Shown here: piece after piece, positions 27,375-35,059 of the stretch
Layout: each line of letters opens with the position of its first letter
How positions within the stretch are numbered: the stretch's first letter is position 1
Source: Blautia sp. AF19-10LB
GTDB taxonomy: Bacteria > Bacillota > Clostridia > Lachnospirales > Lachnospiraceae
Length of the DNA: 64,000 nucleotides
Reading direction: 5' to 3'
Assembly: GCF_003461245.1 (NCBI RefSeq)
Contig: NZ_QTWS01000003.1
Span: 1 to 64,000 of the forward strand
Translations under genes and position numbers: made by a program
The notes under the pieces: generated by a model
The model's database searches: none
What the model saw: only the letters and a program-made list of their open reading frames with translations
Told to the model about the DNA's origin: nothing

Positions 27375-28442
27375 TTAGGAATATTTATTTTCTAAATACT
27401 TCCTAATCCAAACAGTCCCAATATTAATAAAGCAAACAATAACTAATAAATTAATGGGAATAACTTCACGAATCATATTTCCCAAAACTGCAATAAACGA
27501 AACACTCAAGATAAGAACTGTTTTATACATACTATCCCATATTTTTTTGTACTGTATAGTTGCTTTCCAGACAAGAAAAACACTTCCCATAATTCCAAAA
27601 ATAATAAGAATCATTGTAAAACTACGTTCAAATAACACTTCTCCTGCTGAATATCCGAGATACTCCAAGTTCTCAAACCACTCTGCATATTCCAGCCACC
27701 ATTCAATTGTTTTTTTTCCTAGTTGAAGAATATCCCTTTGAAATGCCCCATTCTGAACAAGTGAACAAACAATAATCATAATATATCCCCAACTCCAAAC
27801 GTACATATTTTCTTTCATATCATTAATTTCTCTTTTTGCTTTCTTTCTGGCTTTACGGATTTCCAGCTCTGCCCGTTTCTTTTCATTGCGTACTTTGGTT
27901 TCTGCCTGCTCTGTCTTTTTCTCCGCTTCTTTTTGTTTCTTCTGTGCATCATCCACTGCTTCAACAGATGATTTGTTCACCTGTATCTGCAATTTAGAGT
28001 TCTGGTCCCGAACGTCTTTTATCTCTTCTTCGAGCTGCTCTTGCTCGCTCCTGCTCTGCAAACCGTTTCTGTTCCTCAGATCGTCGTTGCTCTGCTGAAG
28101 CGATTGATTCAGTTTCTGCGTTTCGGACAGCTCGGTTGTCAGACGCTGAATTTCTACGGTTGATTTCCGAACTTCTTCTCGCAATCTCTGCCTGTCGGAT
28201 GAGATCGTCTGTTTCTCTTCTTCCAGCATCTGTATTTGCTGTTTTTGTTTTCGCATGAACTCTTTCGCCTTCTCGAAACTCTGTACGAGAATATCCCTCT
28301 CTACTTTGAGCTTGATCAGTGATTCCTCTGGCGTCTGCGATGGCTGCGTCAAGCTCTCTGTAATAGTTTCTGAGTTCTTCGTCTGATCTGCTGTTCCTGT
28401 CGGATGCATCTCTGGCTTTTTGCCTATTTCCATTAAATTCAT
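27375..28442 (-). CDS. coiled-coil membrane protein (DUF6040-like) overlapping the relaxase gene
   Basis: 355 residues. Residues 40-215 form a long charged coiled coil (LKVERDILVQSFEKAKEFMR, ELEIRKARKKAKREI), followed by about four transmembrane segments (WSWGYIMIIVCSLV, FTMILIIFGIMGSVFLVW, VLILSVSFIAVLG, INLLVIVCFINIG). The start is supported by a full AAGGAGG nine bases upstream, located inside the relaxase gene. The two genes share 449 bp in different frames. I recall this family beside relaxases of Firmicute elements; a role in attaching the relaxosome to the membrane is a guess. Confidence 0.75.
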   Translation of the reverse strand: MNLMEIGKKPEMHPTGTADQTKNSETITESLTQPSQTPEESLIKLKVERDILVQSFEKAKEFMRKQKQQIQMLEEEKQTISSDRQRLREEVRKSTVEIQRLTTELSETQKLNQSLQQSNDDLRNRNGLQSRSEQEQLEEEIKDVRDQNSKLQIQVNKSSVEAVDDAQKKQKEAEKKTEQAETKVRNEKKRAELEIRKARKKAKREINDMKENMYVWSWGYIMIIVCSLVQNGAFQRDILQLGKKTIEWWLEYAEWFENLEYLGYSAGEVLFERSFTMILIIFGIMGSVFLVWKATIQYKKIWDSMYKTVLILSVSFIAVLGNMIREVIPINLLVIVCFINIGTVWIRKYLENKYS

Positions 28443-29235
28443 TCTCTAAGCCCTCCTTGCTGATGTCCAGATGGAATGTTTTGGACAGATTACTATCACG
28501 TACTTTCTTCCCATCCTGATTCTGAAATGTGATGTGTTTCCGTTTCTCTGTCCAGTTTACGTTCCACCCGAACTGCTTCATTTTTTCTATAAATTTTTCC
28601 TTACTGATACAATTTTCCAGTGCTTTTAGCACCGCCATTGCACAGTCCGCTACAAAGCTATCCTTTACCTGCTGACGGAACAAATTATATTTGTCTTTGC
28701 TCCATGCAATGACTTCCCCTTTTTCAATCTGGCTTCCATCAAAGTGCTTTCCTTTTTCGGCAACGGTCAGCCCTCGCTCCCGGCACATCTGGTTGGTAAG
28801 CTGTTTCATACGTTCCAGATCTTTTCTGGTGTTATGCAGCTTTCTTCCATCTTCATAACTCACCGAATTTGTAACCAGATGGCAATGGATATGGTCTTTA
28901 TCCTTATGTACCGCTACTAAAGTCTGGAATCCACTGAACCATTTTTCCGCAAACTCTTTTCCAAATTTAAATGCCTGCTCTGGGGTGATCTGCTCGTCCT
29001 TATGCCAGGAAATAATGTTGTGGGCGTACATTCTCCCGGTGTCTTTATCCCACAACTTCTTTTCTTCCAGAAAGGTTCTGTACACCAGATCATAGATAAT
29101 CTCATCATGGCGGTACGGGCCTGTTACATAGGTAAGCGGTTCGCTGGTCTTATCCTGTCGTAACACATATTCGATACAGTTTCTCATTGCTCCATGTGTA
29201 TTTGTCCGCTTATTAATCGTCTTATTAACTGCCAT
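27994..29235 (-). CDS. relaxase / mobilization nuclease (MobA-like)
   Basis: 413 residues. The N-terminal relaxase domain has the early block YVLRQDKTSEPLTYVTG and the metal-binding three-histidine motif HKDKDHIHCHLVTNSVSY near residue 140, typical of MOBP-type relaxases. The C-terminal 130 residues are charged and repetitive (RRSEEQKRFAEQERARAARR) and share their DNA with the membrane protein gene. It would nick oriT and lead the transferred strand. It overlaps mobC by 52 nt and has GAGAGGAT before the ATG. Confidence 0.9.
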   Translation of the reverse strand: MAVNKTINKRTNTHGAMRNCIEYVLRQDKTSEPLTYVTGPYRHDEIIYDLVYRTFLEEKKLWDKDTGRMYAHNIISWHKDEQITPEQAFKFGKEFAEKWFSGFQTLVAVHKDKDHIHCHLVTNSVSYEDGRKLHNTRKDLERMKQLTNQMCRERGLTVAEKGKHFDGSQIEKGEVIAWSKDKYNLFRQQVKDSFVADCAMAVLKALENCISKEKFIEKMKQFGWNVNWTEKRKHITFQNQDGKKVRDSNLSKTFHLDISKEGLENEFNGNRQKARDASDRNSRSDEELRNYYRELDAAIADARGITDQAQSREGYSRTEFREGERVHAKTKTANTDAGRRETDDLIRQAEIARRSSEINRRNSASDNRAVRNAETESIASAEQRRSEEQKRFAEQERARAARRRDKRRSGPEL

Positions 29236-29564
29236 ATCCTCTCACTCTCCTTCCGATACTTGAGAATATTTTTATTGAGGAAATACAGCATACTGTCATT
29301 TGGGATTTCTCCATCTGTATGCAGCTTCCTTGCAATCTGATTGATATTTGTAGTTGCTCCCCGGAGCTGGCAAAGAATATCTGCAAACATCTGGTTCAAT
29401 CTTTTCAGTTCTTCCACTTCCTCTGCCGATGCTATCTTCAAGTCTGCGATTGCTTTTATCACAACTTCCTGCTGTGTTCTTCCAGATTCTTTCACTTTGT
29501 TTTGAAGCAGATTGTATTCCGCTTTATTCATTCGTATAGTTACTGTATGATTTCGTTTTCTCAT
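29184..29564 (-). CDS. mobC: MobC-like relaxosome accessory protein
   Basis: 126 residues. A ribbon-helix-helix-like start (RNHTVTIRMNKAEYNLLQNK) and the MobC core LCQLRGATTNINQIARKLH are characteristic of relaxosome proteins that open oriT DNA. AGGAG lies ten bases before the ATG. It is the first gene of the mobilization operon and lies directly beside the hairpin-rich candidate oriT. Confidence 0.88.
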   Translation of the reverse strand: MRKRNHTVTIRMNKAEYNLLQNKVKESGRTQQEVVIKAIADLKIASAEEVEELKRLNQMFADILCQLRGATTNINQIARKLHTDGEIPNDSMLYFLNKNILKYRKESERIWQLIRRLISGQIHMEQ

Positions 29565-29696
29565 AGGCTTTTATCTCCTTTCTTTGCTTGATTTTTCATT
29601 CTTTATTAACAGACACAGCATTCTGGTGGCATATTTGCAGGAGATTTATAAGAGAGTGCAACGCTCTCTTATACAGGTGCAGGACAGCGTCCTAGT

Positions 29697-29757
29697 CAAT
29701 TAGTAAGTGTTCCGTAGGAATGTCCGGTGGACATTTCGCAGGAATACTTACTAATTG
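29697..29757. repeat. long inverted repeat, probable oriT core
   Basis: Perfect 12-bp arms CAATTAGTAAGT and ACTTACTAATTG enclose 37 bp that contain a second 7-bp hairpin. Relaxases commonly nick beside such a repeat; the nick position itself cannot be assigned. Confidence 0.6.
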
Positions 29758-29789
29758 GCGTACCGGGGTTCCAAGGGGCAGAGCCCTCT

Positions 29790-29857
29790 GGCAAGTTTAG
29801 GAACAGCCCAAAGGCTGGTTCCGGTGCAGAGTGGCTTGCCACTCTGCGAAACTTGCC
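29790..29857. other. predicted three-way-junction fold
   Basis: An outer stem GGCAAGTTT/AAACTTGCC encloses two hairpins: GGAACAGCC/GGCTGGTTCC (one bulge) and a perfect 10-bp GCAGAGTGGC/GCCACTCTGC. Such a cloverleaf in single-stranded DNA could act as a single-strand origin or relaxosome site; as RNA it could be a small regulator. Confidence 0.55.
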
Positions 29858-30321
29858 TGTCATCTCCCCACCACTGAATCGACACCCGCCAGGCAATATT
29901 TTCCACCCTACATTATCAAATCCAAATGGAGATGACGGTGGGTTTGTGGTGCAGGAGCCGACTGCGGAAGAAAAAGAAAAGCTCCACCTTTCATAGATTT
30001 TCCCTTTCTGAAACAGGCTAGTCATGCACCACTCCGATGCGAAGTATCGGACAATCATGTGCCGTATCCGGCACCCTATATCTTTTCTTTGCCTGTTTGT
30101 ACACCCCTCTCATCTGCAAACACCTTTCTGCCATATTTCCCTGTTATTTCTGTCTTTCTTTTTCTGAACTGCTTTCTATTTCTGCTGAAAGGCATAAAAA
30201 TAGCAGTCATGAACATTTCTCCAACTCATAATGTCTGAAATGCTATCACTGCTATTGTCTTTTTCTGCTATTCTGTTTTCGTAAAACTATTCTTTACTGT
30301 CAGTCCTTTTTCCTGTTACTG

Positions 30322-30585
30322 CTATTTTATTTTATCGCAAATTTCAAGCAGGTCATGTAATAAATTCTCCAGTTTCATAAGTCTGCGATGCTGATACCAG
30401 ATCAATCCTGGCAATCCCGCTGCAAGAAAGAACGAAGCACACAAAATCTTTATTGCCTGTCCTCTGCTGCTTATCCCTCCATATCCAAATCCACATACCA
30501 GATTCACGAATAAAACATAGAAATATCCACAAAATAAGACAAACTCAAAAATCCACACCAGCACCTTTTTCACTTTCTCTTTCAC
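30322..30585 (-). CDS. small membrane protein of the mobile element
   Basis: 87 residues from a GTG start with AGGAGG upstream (12-nt spacing). Two hydrophobic segments (VLVWIFEFVLFCGYFYVLFV and ILCASFFLAAGLPGLIWY) and a charged C-terminus. No family recognised. It is divergent from the small XRE gene, whose operators cover the shared upstream region. Confidence 0.6.
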   Translation of the reverse strand: MKEKVKKVLVWIFEFVLFCGYFYVLFVNLVCGFGYGGISSRGQAIKILCASFFLAAGLPGLIWYQHRRLMKLENLLHDLLEICDKIK

Positions 30586-30621
30586 TCTGTACTTCTCCCT
30601 CCTACATTTTTAAATTCAGTG

Positions 30622-30663
30622 TAGCGAATTTCTCGCTATATTTCAATAGTGAATATCTCGCTA
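30622..30663. promoter_or_regulatory. twin operators between the divergent membrane and XRE genes
   Basis: 30622-30638 TAGCGA-N5-TCGCTA and 30647-30663 TAGTGA-N5-TCGCTA share the spacer pattern A(T/A)(T/A)TC and are spaced 25 bp centre to centre. Likely binding sites of the adjacent XRE protein. Confidence 0.65.
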
Positions 30664-30691
30664 AGTTATTATTATGCTAGAGGTGAAACAC

Positions 30692-30925
30692 ATGTATCAG
30701 AGAATACGGGATCTGCGTGAAGATCGTGACCTTACGCAGAAGAATATGGGTGAAATCCTAAATTGCAGTCAGCGTATTTACAGTAATTATGAATGTGGTG
30801 ATGTCGATATCCCTACTCACATTCTGATTAAACTGGCTGAATTTCATAATACCAGCGTTGATTATCTGCTAAACCTGACAGATGATAAACGTCCTTACCC
30901 AAGAAAAAAGAATAGCTCCACTTAA
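30692..30925 (+). CDS. small XRE-family repressor
   Basis: 77 residues consisting of one HTH_3 domain (IRDLREDRDLTQKNMGEILN, RIYSNYECGDVDIP, FHNTSVDYLLNLTDDKR). The ATG at 30692 has AGAGGTG six bases upstream; an ATG six codons earlier has none. It sits behind twin palindromes, which suggests autorepression and control of the divergent membrane protein gene. Confidence 0.85.
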   Translation: MYQRIRDLREDRDLTQKNMGEILNCSQRIYSNYECGDVDIPTHILIKLAEFHNTSVDYLLNLTDDKRPYPRKKNSST

Positions 30926-30968
30926 AGCAGTCTGATTTATTTTATGTAAGCCAGACTGCTTTTCTTTT
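30924..30968. terminator. bidirectional terminator
   Basis: Arms AAAGCAGTCTG and CAGACTGCTTT with a T-run on the plus strand; it overlaps the XRE stop codon and separates it from the convergent ParR-like gene. Confidence 0.8.
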
Positions 30969-30976
30969 ATAATCAG

Positions 30977-31429
30977 CTAAAAACTGTCTGCAAAATCCAG
31001 TGCTGCATCCATATCAGCTTCTTTCTCCCAGTCCAGATTATCTTCTGCGATCTCTTCATCCGTTTTCTCCATTGTTAGTGTTCTGTCCGGCAAATTAATT
31101 TCTCCCACCGATTCTTTTACAAACGGTACAAGCATTTCCATCAGATTCTTCGCTATAGCCATCGGGACAGATTCTTTCACCCCATCCCGGACAGCTGTTT
31201 CCACTCTTTCCAGAAATGCATCTTCCTTTTCTCTGGTTTCCAGATACGGATCTGCTTCATTCCTGTACTCTCTGGAAAAATAATCGTTTAAAGCAACTAC
31301 AACTGCTCTGGTGTACGATTTATATTTTTTCCTGTCCATCGTCTGCAAATATTCCCATGCCTGCCTGTCCTGTTCATCACAAAGGTTCAAACGGATATTT
31401 GTATTGATGATTTTCCGTTCTTTTCTCAT
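30977..31429 (-). CDS. ParR-like partner of the actin-like protein
   Basis: 150 residues. A basic N-terminus (MRKERKIINTNIRLNLCDEQ) with ribbon-helix-helix character, an alpha-helical middle and a very acidic C-terminus (DEEIAEDNLDWEKEADMDAA). Its ATG overlaps the TGA of the ParM-like gene (ATGA). In plasmid type II partition systems the second gene encodes the centromere-binding adaptor; by position and layout this is that protein, though sequence identity is not clear by eye. Confidence 0.6.
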   Translation of the reverse strand: MRKERKIINTNIRLNLCDEQDRQAWEYLQTMDRKKYKSYTRAVVVALNDYFSREYRNEADPYLETREKEDAFLERVETAVRDGVKESVPMAIAKNLMEMLVPFVKESVGEINLPDRTLTMEKTDEEIAEDNLDWEKEADMDAALDFADSF

Positions 31430-32370
31430 ACAAGCATCCCTCCGTTTCTCTGGATCTTCCTTACGGTCATTGCTTCATAGCCTTTCGCTGTGGCACAGAT
31501 GTCCCGTACAATCGTTACCCGGCTCTTGTCATATTCTCCAAAATTCTGGATCATACAACCGCCACCGCCGACCACATACAGACGCATCAGTTCTGGATTA
31601 TATTCCCGTTCTCTCAGCTTATGGAAGATTTCTTTCGTATAATCTCTGGCAGCTTTACGAATGACTGTCAGATATTTCTCACCAATATCTGCTGTCCCGG
31701 TACGGATCACCTGCTCAATCACCAGATCGTCTACCACCGTTCCCAGTTCTTTCAGCAAGGATTCTCTTACAGCAAGCACACACTGATGCGTTCCATATTT
31801 CTCTGTAAAGCATTTCTTCTCTAATGGACGGGAATTATTGATATACATGATATTCATAGTGCCATTTCCAATATCTGCCAGCATGTTGATTCCTTTGAAA
31901 TCCTGTAAACGGTAAAAAGCTGCTGCAAATCCCTGTGGGTAAATATCAGCTCCTGCAAACTCCACATGATATTCTTTATTGCGGAATGTAAAATCCACAC
32001 ATTCATTCTGGAGAAGATATTTCTGGAAATCTTCTTTCTGTGTAGCTACCCAGGTAAGTGGAAGTCCGGCTGCAATGTGTACCTTTGCCCGCTTCATACC
32101 TTTCCCATCCAGTTCCCTTGCGACAGCCGCCAGTGTCAGCACATAATAGTCCTCGTCCTGCGTTTTCTCTGCACAGAACTCCTTGTGTTCCTCTCCGATC
32201 TGGTAATACATGCCATTGTAAACAAGAAGATTATTCTGGAAGATTGGCTCCTTGTCATATCTGGCTACACCGGCTGGAAAGCATCTGGTGGCTGTTTTCA
32301 TGTTTCCATACCCATGATCAATCCCGATCACCATAACTGTCTCATTATTGTTGTTTTTCATCATTCTCAT
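31426..32370 (-). CDS. parM: ParM/StbA-like actin homologue
   Basis: 314 residues. Actin-fold signatures: phosphate-1 loop IGIDHGYGNMKTAT near the start, phosphate-2 MLADIGNGTMNIMYI in the middle and the adenosine motif LYVVGGGGCMIQNF near the end. Such proteins form filaments that push plasmid copies apart. GAGGT sits six bases before the ATG at 32370. Finding it on an integrated element suggests a replicating circular phase. Confidence 0.82.
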   Translation of the reverse strand: MRMMKNNNNETVMVIGIDHGYGNMKTATRCFPAGVARYDKEPIFQNNLLVYNGMYYQIGEEHKEFCAEKTQDEDYYVLTLAAVARELDGKGMKRAKVHIAAGLPLTWVATQKEDFQKYLLQNECVDFTFRNKEYHVEFAGADIYPQGFAAAFYRLQDFKGINMLADIGNGTMNIMYINNSRPLEKKCFTEKYGTHQCVLAVRESLLKELGTVVDDLVIEQVIRTGTADIGEKYLTVIRKAARDYTKEIFHKLREREYNPELMRLYVVGGGGCMIQNFGEYDKSRVTIVRDICATAKGYEAMTVRKIQRNGGMLV

Positions 32371-32408
32371 AATCATACCTCACACTTTCTTAATTTTTAT
32401 TTTTTTAC

Positions 32409-32462
32409 TTTTTCCCAAATTCGGGAAAAACCTATATTTGTATCAGCTAGAACATTGATACA
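32409..32462. repeat. two inverted repeats upstream of parM
   Basis: TTTTTCCC/GGGAAAAA (32409-32430) and TGTATCA/TGATACA (32439-32462) lie in the 196-bp gap before parM. They may be the centromere/operator or a terminator for the primase gene. Confidence 0.4.
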
Positions 32463-32566
32463 TGAAAAAGGGCAGTCAGCGTAAAAAAAGCAAAATTTTA
32501 TGTACTCTGGCAGCTATCTTTGTTATTTCTCCTGCTCCGGTAACATTTCTTTTTGCTTATTTTGCC

Positions 32567-34396
32567 CTAAATGCCCTTAATTCCCTGATTCATATTTAAC
32601 TGTAACTGTTTATAATCTGTATCTGTTTCTTCAAAAGGTATTCTTTCTTCTGGATCTACAGGACAAAAATCTTCTTCCTTAACTGCAATATCCTGATAAT
32701 AAAACTCACCATTGTACTGCTTCAGAAGGAAACCTTTATCTGTCATATTCCTGAAAAAGTTGGATTTACCATGCCCCTGTCGGCCATTCTCTTTGCAGTA
32801 TTCCTCATACATATGGAACACTTCACTTCGTTTCAGACGTTTTCCTTTGGCACGCACCAATGACTCATCAATAAAAGCACAGATACTATCTGACGTCCGT
32901 TGCACTTCTCTTACACATTCTTTGCTGTGTTCGCTCTCCGTGAACTTTCCCTGTTCGTACAGATTTTTCAATGCAATCATCGCCATATGAATTGCATAAT
33001 CGGATTCTGCCTGTACCTTTTCCTTTAAGTGCAGATCTTTTTCACCACTTTTTACTACCCGGTTCATATCAAGAATCAGTAGTCTGCGATAAAAAGCATC
33101 CGACTTATCCTCAAGATTCTGCGGCATTTCATTGGTAGAAAAGAGTAACTTTGCATAAGAGTGAAAATGGATTGCATCCTGTCCCTTTTTCTCATAGATC
33201 AGTGTATCTTCACCGACTGCTTTCTTTAATACATCTGTGTTCTCCATTGCTTTACATGGAATATCCGCACAGGCATTTAGTAGCTTTCCGTACATTCCTG
33301 TGGCATAGAATCGTTTGTTCAAATCCTGTAAAGAAATGCTGGACATATTGGTGATTCCAACCACATACTGGATCAGTGATACTGCCACAGACTTTCCGGT
33401 TCCACCATTTCCTTTCAGTGTAAGGAATTTCTGAAACTGCGTATCCTGTGTCATGCAGTATCCAAAATACTCCCAGAATGTCTGCTGTTCTTCTTTATTT
33501 GGAAGAGACGATGCAAGATACTTTTTGATATTTTCTCCACCTTGTAACACCTGCTCACAGTCCTCTGGATAATAGGGAAATGGAATCTGATTGATTGTCA
33601 GATAATCCGGATTGTGTTCCAGCATTTCACCCGTAACCGGATCGTAATATCCATTTTTGAAGTTGATCCACCTCACAGGTTGTTTATTTAGTTCATATGC
33701 CTCTCGGTGAACTTTTGGCTGTGCGATCAGCAGATTATAGATTCTTTTGATCACTCCACTCTGTACCTGGTCACGATAGATCAGCTTCTGGATACGGTAT
33801 TTCATTCTTACCCCATCATGGTCTTCCAGGAAAACACCATGCTCATAATAATACGGTGTGATTCCCACCACAAAAAACTGAACATTCTCCACCAGGTAAT
33901 CTACAATCTCCATATCCCGGACACCTTTCACATTTCCTTTTGCATCAAATAAGTGAAAACGGCTCAGTTCCGGTTCTTCTTTCGGATCTCGCTCAAACCG
34001 AAGAATATACTTTTCCAGTAATTTCTCAACTTCTTTCTGATTATCCAGTTTGCCAAGGTACTCCTTCTCTTTGAACAACTGCCAGCCCGCTTTTCCATCA
34101 AGACCAGCGTCTTTGAAAAATGTCTGTAACTTATCATTCATCCACTTCACCGTACAGGCAGTCACATAATGATAGGCACTCTGACAGCTTCCAGTAAACT
34201 GAATAGATCTCATTTCCTCTATAAAAGAATCTGCACTGAAATAATATCCATCATCTTCCTGCACCAGACAAAGCGCCTGATAACCTGACATCACAATATT
34301 CAATGCGATATCCTGATTGTCCACCAGAAAAATATAGGTCTGTGCTGTCCCTTCCGGATTGGTTTCCATATAATGCTTCAAAAACTTCTTATTCAA
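32567..34396 (-). CDS. plasmid/phage-type primase-helicase (D5/P4 family)
   Basis: 609 residues. The C-terminal half is a superfamily 3 helicase: Walker A LKGNGGTGKSVAVSLIQ (near 345), B-type block LLNACADIPCKAMENT, and sensor LLFSTNEMPQNLEDKSDAFYRRLLIL. The preceding ~150 residues match the D5 N-terminal linker. The N-terminus has no clear primase catalytic site. A TTG at 34396 with AAAGGAAGTG is preferred over a GTG three codons earlier that sits on the ribosome-binding site. It would start autonomous replication of the excised circle. Confidence 0.82.
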   Translation of the reverse strand: MNKKFLKHYMETNPEGTAQTYIFLVDNQDIALNIVMSGYQALCLVQEDDGYYFSADSFIEEMRSIQFTGSCQSAYHYVTACTVKWMNDKLQTFFKDAGLDGKAGWQLFKEKEYLGKLDNQKEVEKLLEKYILRFERDPKEEPELSRFHLFDAKGNVKGVRDMEIVDYLVENVQFFVVGITPYYYEHGVFLEDHDGVRMKYRIQKLIYRDQVQSGVIKRIYNLLIAQPKVHREAYELNKQPVRWINFKNGYYDPVTGEMLEHNPDYLTINQIPFPYYPEDCEQVLQGGENIKKYLASSLPNKEEQQTFWEYFGYCMTQDTQFQKFLTLKGNGGTGKSVAVSLIQYVVGITNMSSISLQDLNKRFYATGMYGKLLNACADIPCKAMENTDVLKKAVGEDTLIYEKKGQDAIHFHSYAKLLFSTNEMPQNLEDKSDAFYRRLLILDMNRVVKSGEKDLHLKEKVQAESDYAIHMAMIALKNLYEQGKFTESEHSKECVREVQRTSDSICAFIDESLVRAKGKRLKRSEVFHMYEEYCKENGRQGHGKSNFFRNMTDKGFLLKQYNGEFYYQDIAVKEEDFCPVDPEERIPFEETDTDYKQLQLNMNQGIKGI

Positions 34397-34421
34397 ACTT
34401 ATCACTTCCTTTCAGGCAAAG

Positions 34422-34455
34422 AAAAAGACGCAAGCCATATCTTATGACTCACGCC
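34422..34455 (-). terminator. hairpin between tnpV and the primase gene
   Basis: On the minus strand a 13-bp stem (many G-U pairs) is followed by TTTTTC, 17 bases before the ribosome-binding site of the primase gene; it may attenuate read-through from tnpV. Confidence 0.5.
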
Positions 34456-34516
34456 TTACTTCGCTCACAATATTCTATTTTTATCAGTTACCTGCCAGAT
34501 TAGTTACTGACAATCC

Positions 34517-34864
34517 TTATACATAAATCAATTCTTTCAGGATAATCTCTTCTGCAATCGCTCTGTGCTGATTGGCAGCTCTTACCCATGCCATCTGATT
34601 TTTCTCCTTATCCGGCAGTGGTTCTTTTTCTTCCAACTGTTTCAGAATCACTTCTTCCCGTTCCCTGGCTGCCTTGTCCACTTCCAGAAGATGCGCTCCA
34701 ATGGTATCCTGTAAGAGCATCACCTGATACGTTGAATTTCGATGGTTCTTCAGATAATCTCTGCGTAAGAATCCATATTTGCCAAGCTGCTCCATCTGCT
34801 CACCGGATTTATAGGTGAGGTTCGGAATCAGGTATCCATTTACATTTGTATAAGTCAGTTTCAT
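34517..34864 (-). CDS. tnpV: TnpV-like transposon protein
   Basis: 115 residues matching the TnpV family first named on Tn4451: start MKLTYTNVNGYLIPNLTYK, then LGKYGFLRRDYLKNHR and the closing NQHRAIAEEIILKELIYV. Its function is unknown. It typically lies near an end of serine-recombinase elements, as here, 56 bp from the right repeat. Confidence 0.85.
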   Translation of the reverse strand: MKLTYTNVNGYLIPNLTYKSGEQMEQLGKYGFLRRDYLKNHRNSTYQVMLLQDTIGAHLLEVDKAAREREEVILKQLEEKEPLPDKEKNQMAWVRAANQHRAIAEEIILKELIYV

Positions 34865-34919
34865 ATTACTGTGACCTCTCTTTCGTTTAAACTTTTATCT
34901 GTAACAGAACCAGATGTTC

Positions 34920-34941
34920 ATGTTACGTCATTGCTACAAAT
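34920..34941 (+). repeat. right direct repeat (attR candidate)
   Basis: 22 bp identical in sequence and orientation to 7136-7157, 27,784 bp away. It lies 118 bp beyond the stop codon of the subtilase gene, so the insertion appears intergenic. Confidence 0.8.
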
Positions 34942-35059
34942 CTTTTTTTCCATATTATTTTGAATCCAACCCGGGCAGATTTTCTTCAAAATCATGGTGA
35001 AAGTGCTTCGTTTCTGTGTTGGGAAAATGAACGGAAACACTTGATTTTACTGACTTTCT

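Larger units (their letters stand above)
29647..30074. other. hairpin-rich candidate oriT / origin region
   Basis: The 757-bp gap between mobC and the next gene has no credible ORF but many palindromes: 29647-29673 (TATAAGAGAG/CTCTCTTATA), 29681-29693 (AGGAC/GTCCT), 29697-29757 (12-bp arms), 29719-29735 (AATGTCC/GGACATT), a three-way fold at 29790-29857, and 30059-30074 (GTGCCG/CGGCAC). Position upstream of mobC-relaxase fits oriT. From 30075 to 30321 I see nothing distinct. Confidence 0.6.
7136..34941. mobile_element. integrative mobilizable element with defence cargo (serine recombinase type)
   Basis: Delimited by a perfect 22-bp direct repeat at 7136-7157 and 34920-34941. Inside are three large serine recombinases, TnpV next to the right end, relaxase, MobC, a candidate oriT, a ParM-like protein with partner, and a plasmid-type primase/helicase. 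There is no VirB4, coupling protein or other conjugation channel gene, so transfer would need a helper. Cargo blocks (7.1-10.8 kb and 17.3-27.2 kb) are visibly more AT-rich than the backbone and the host flanks, which fits separate acquisition. Boundaries are inferred from the repeat, not from an empty site. Confidence 0.8.

Noticed and set aside
29696..30058. 120- and 89-residue frames in the hairpin-rich region
   Set aside because: They are created by palindromic DNA, lack start signals and match no protein pattern.
7136..34941. Self-transmissible conjugative element
   Set aside because: No VirB4, coupling ATPase, VirD4 or other channel genes; only relaxase and MobC are present.
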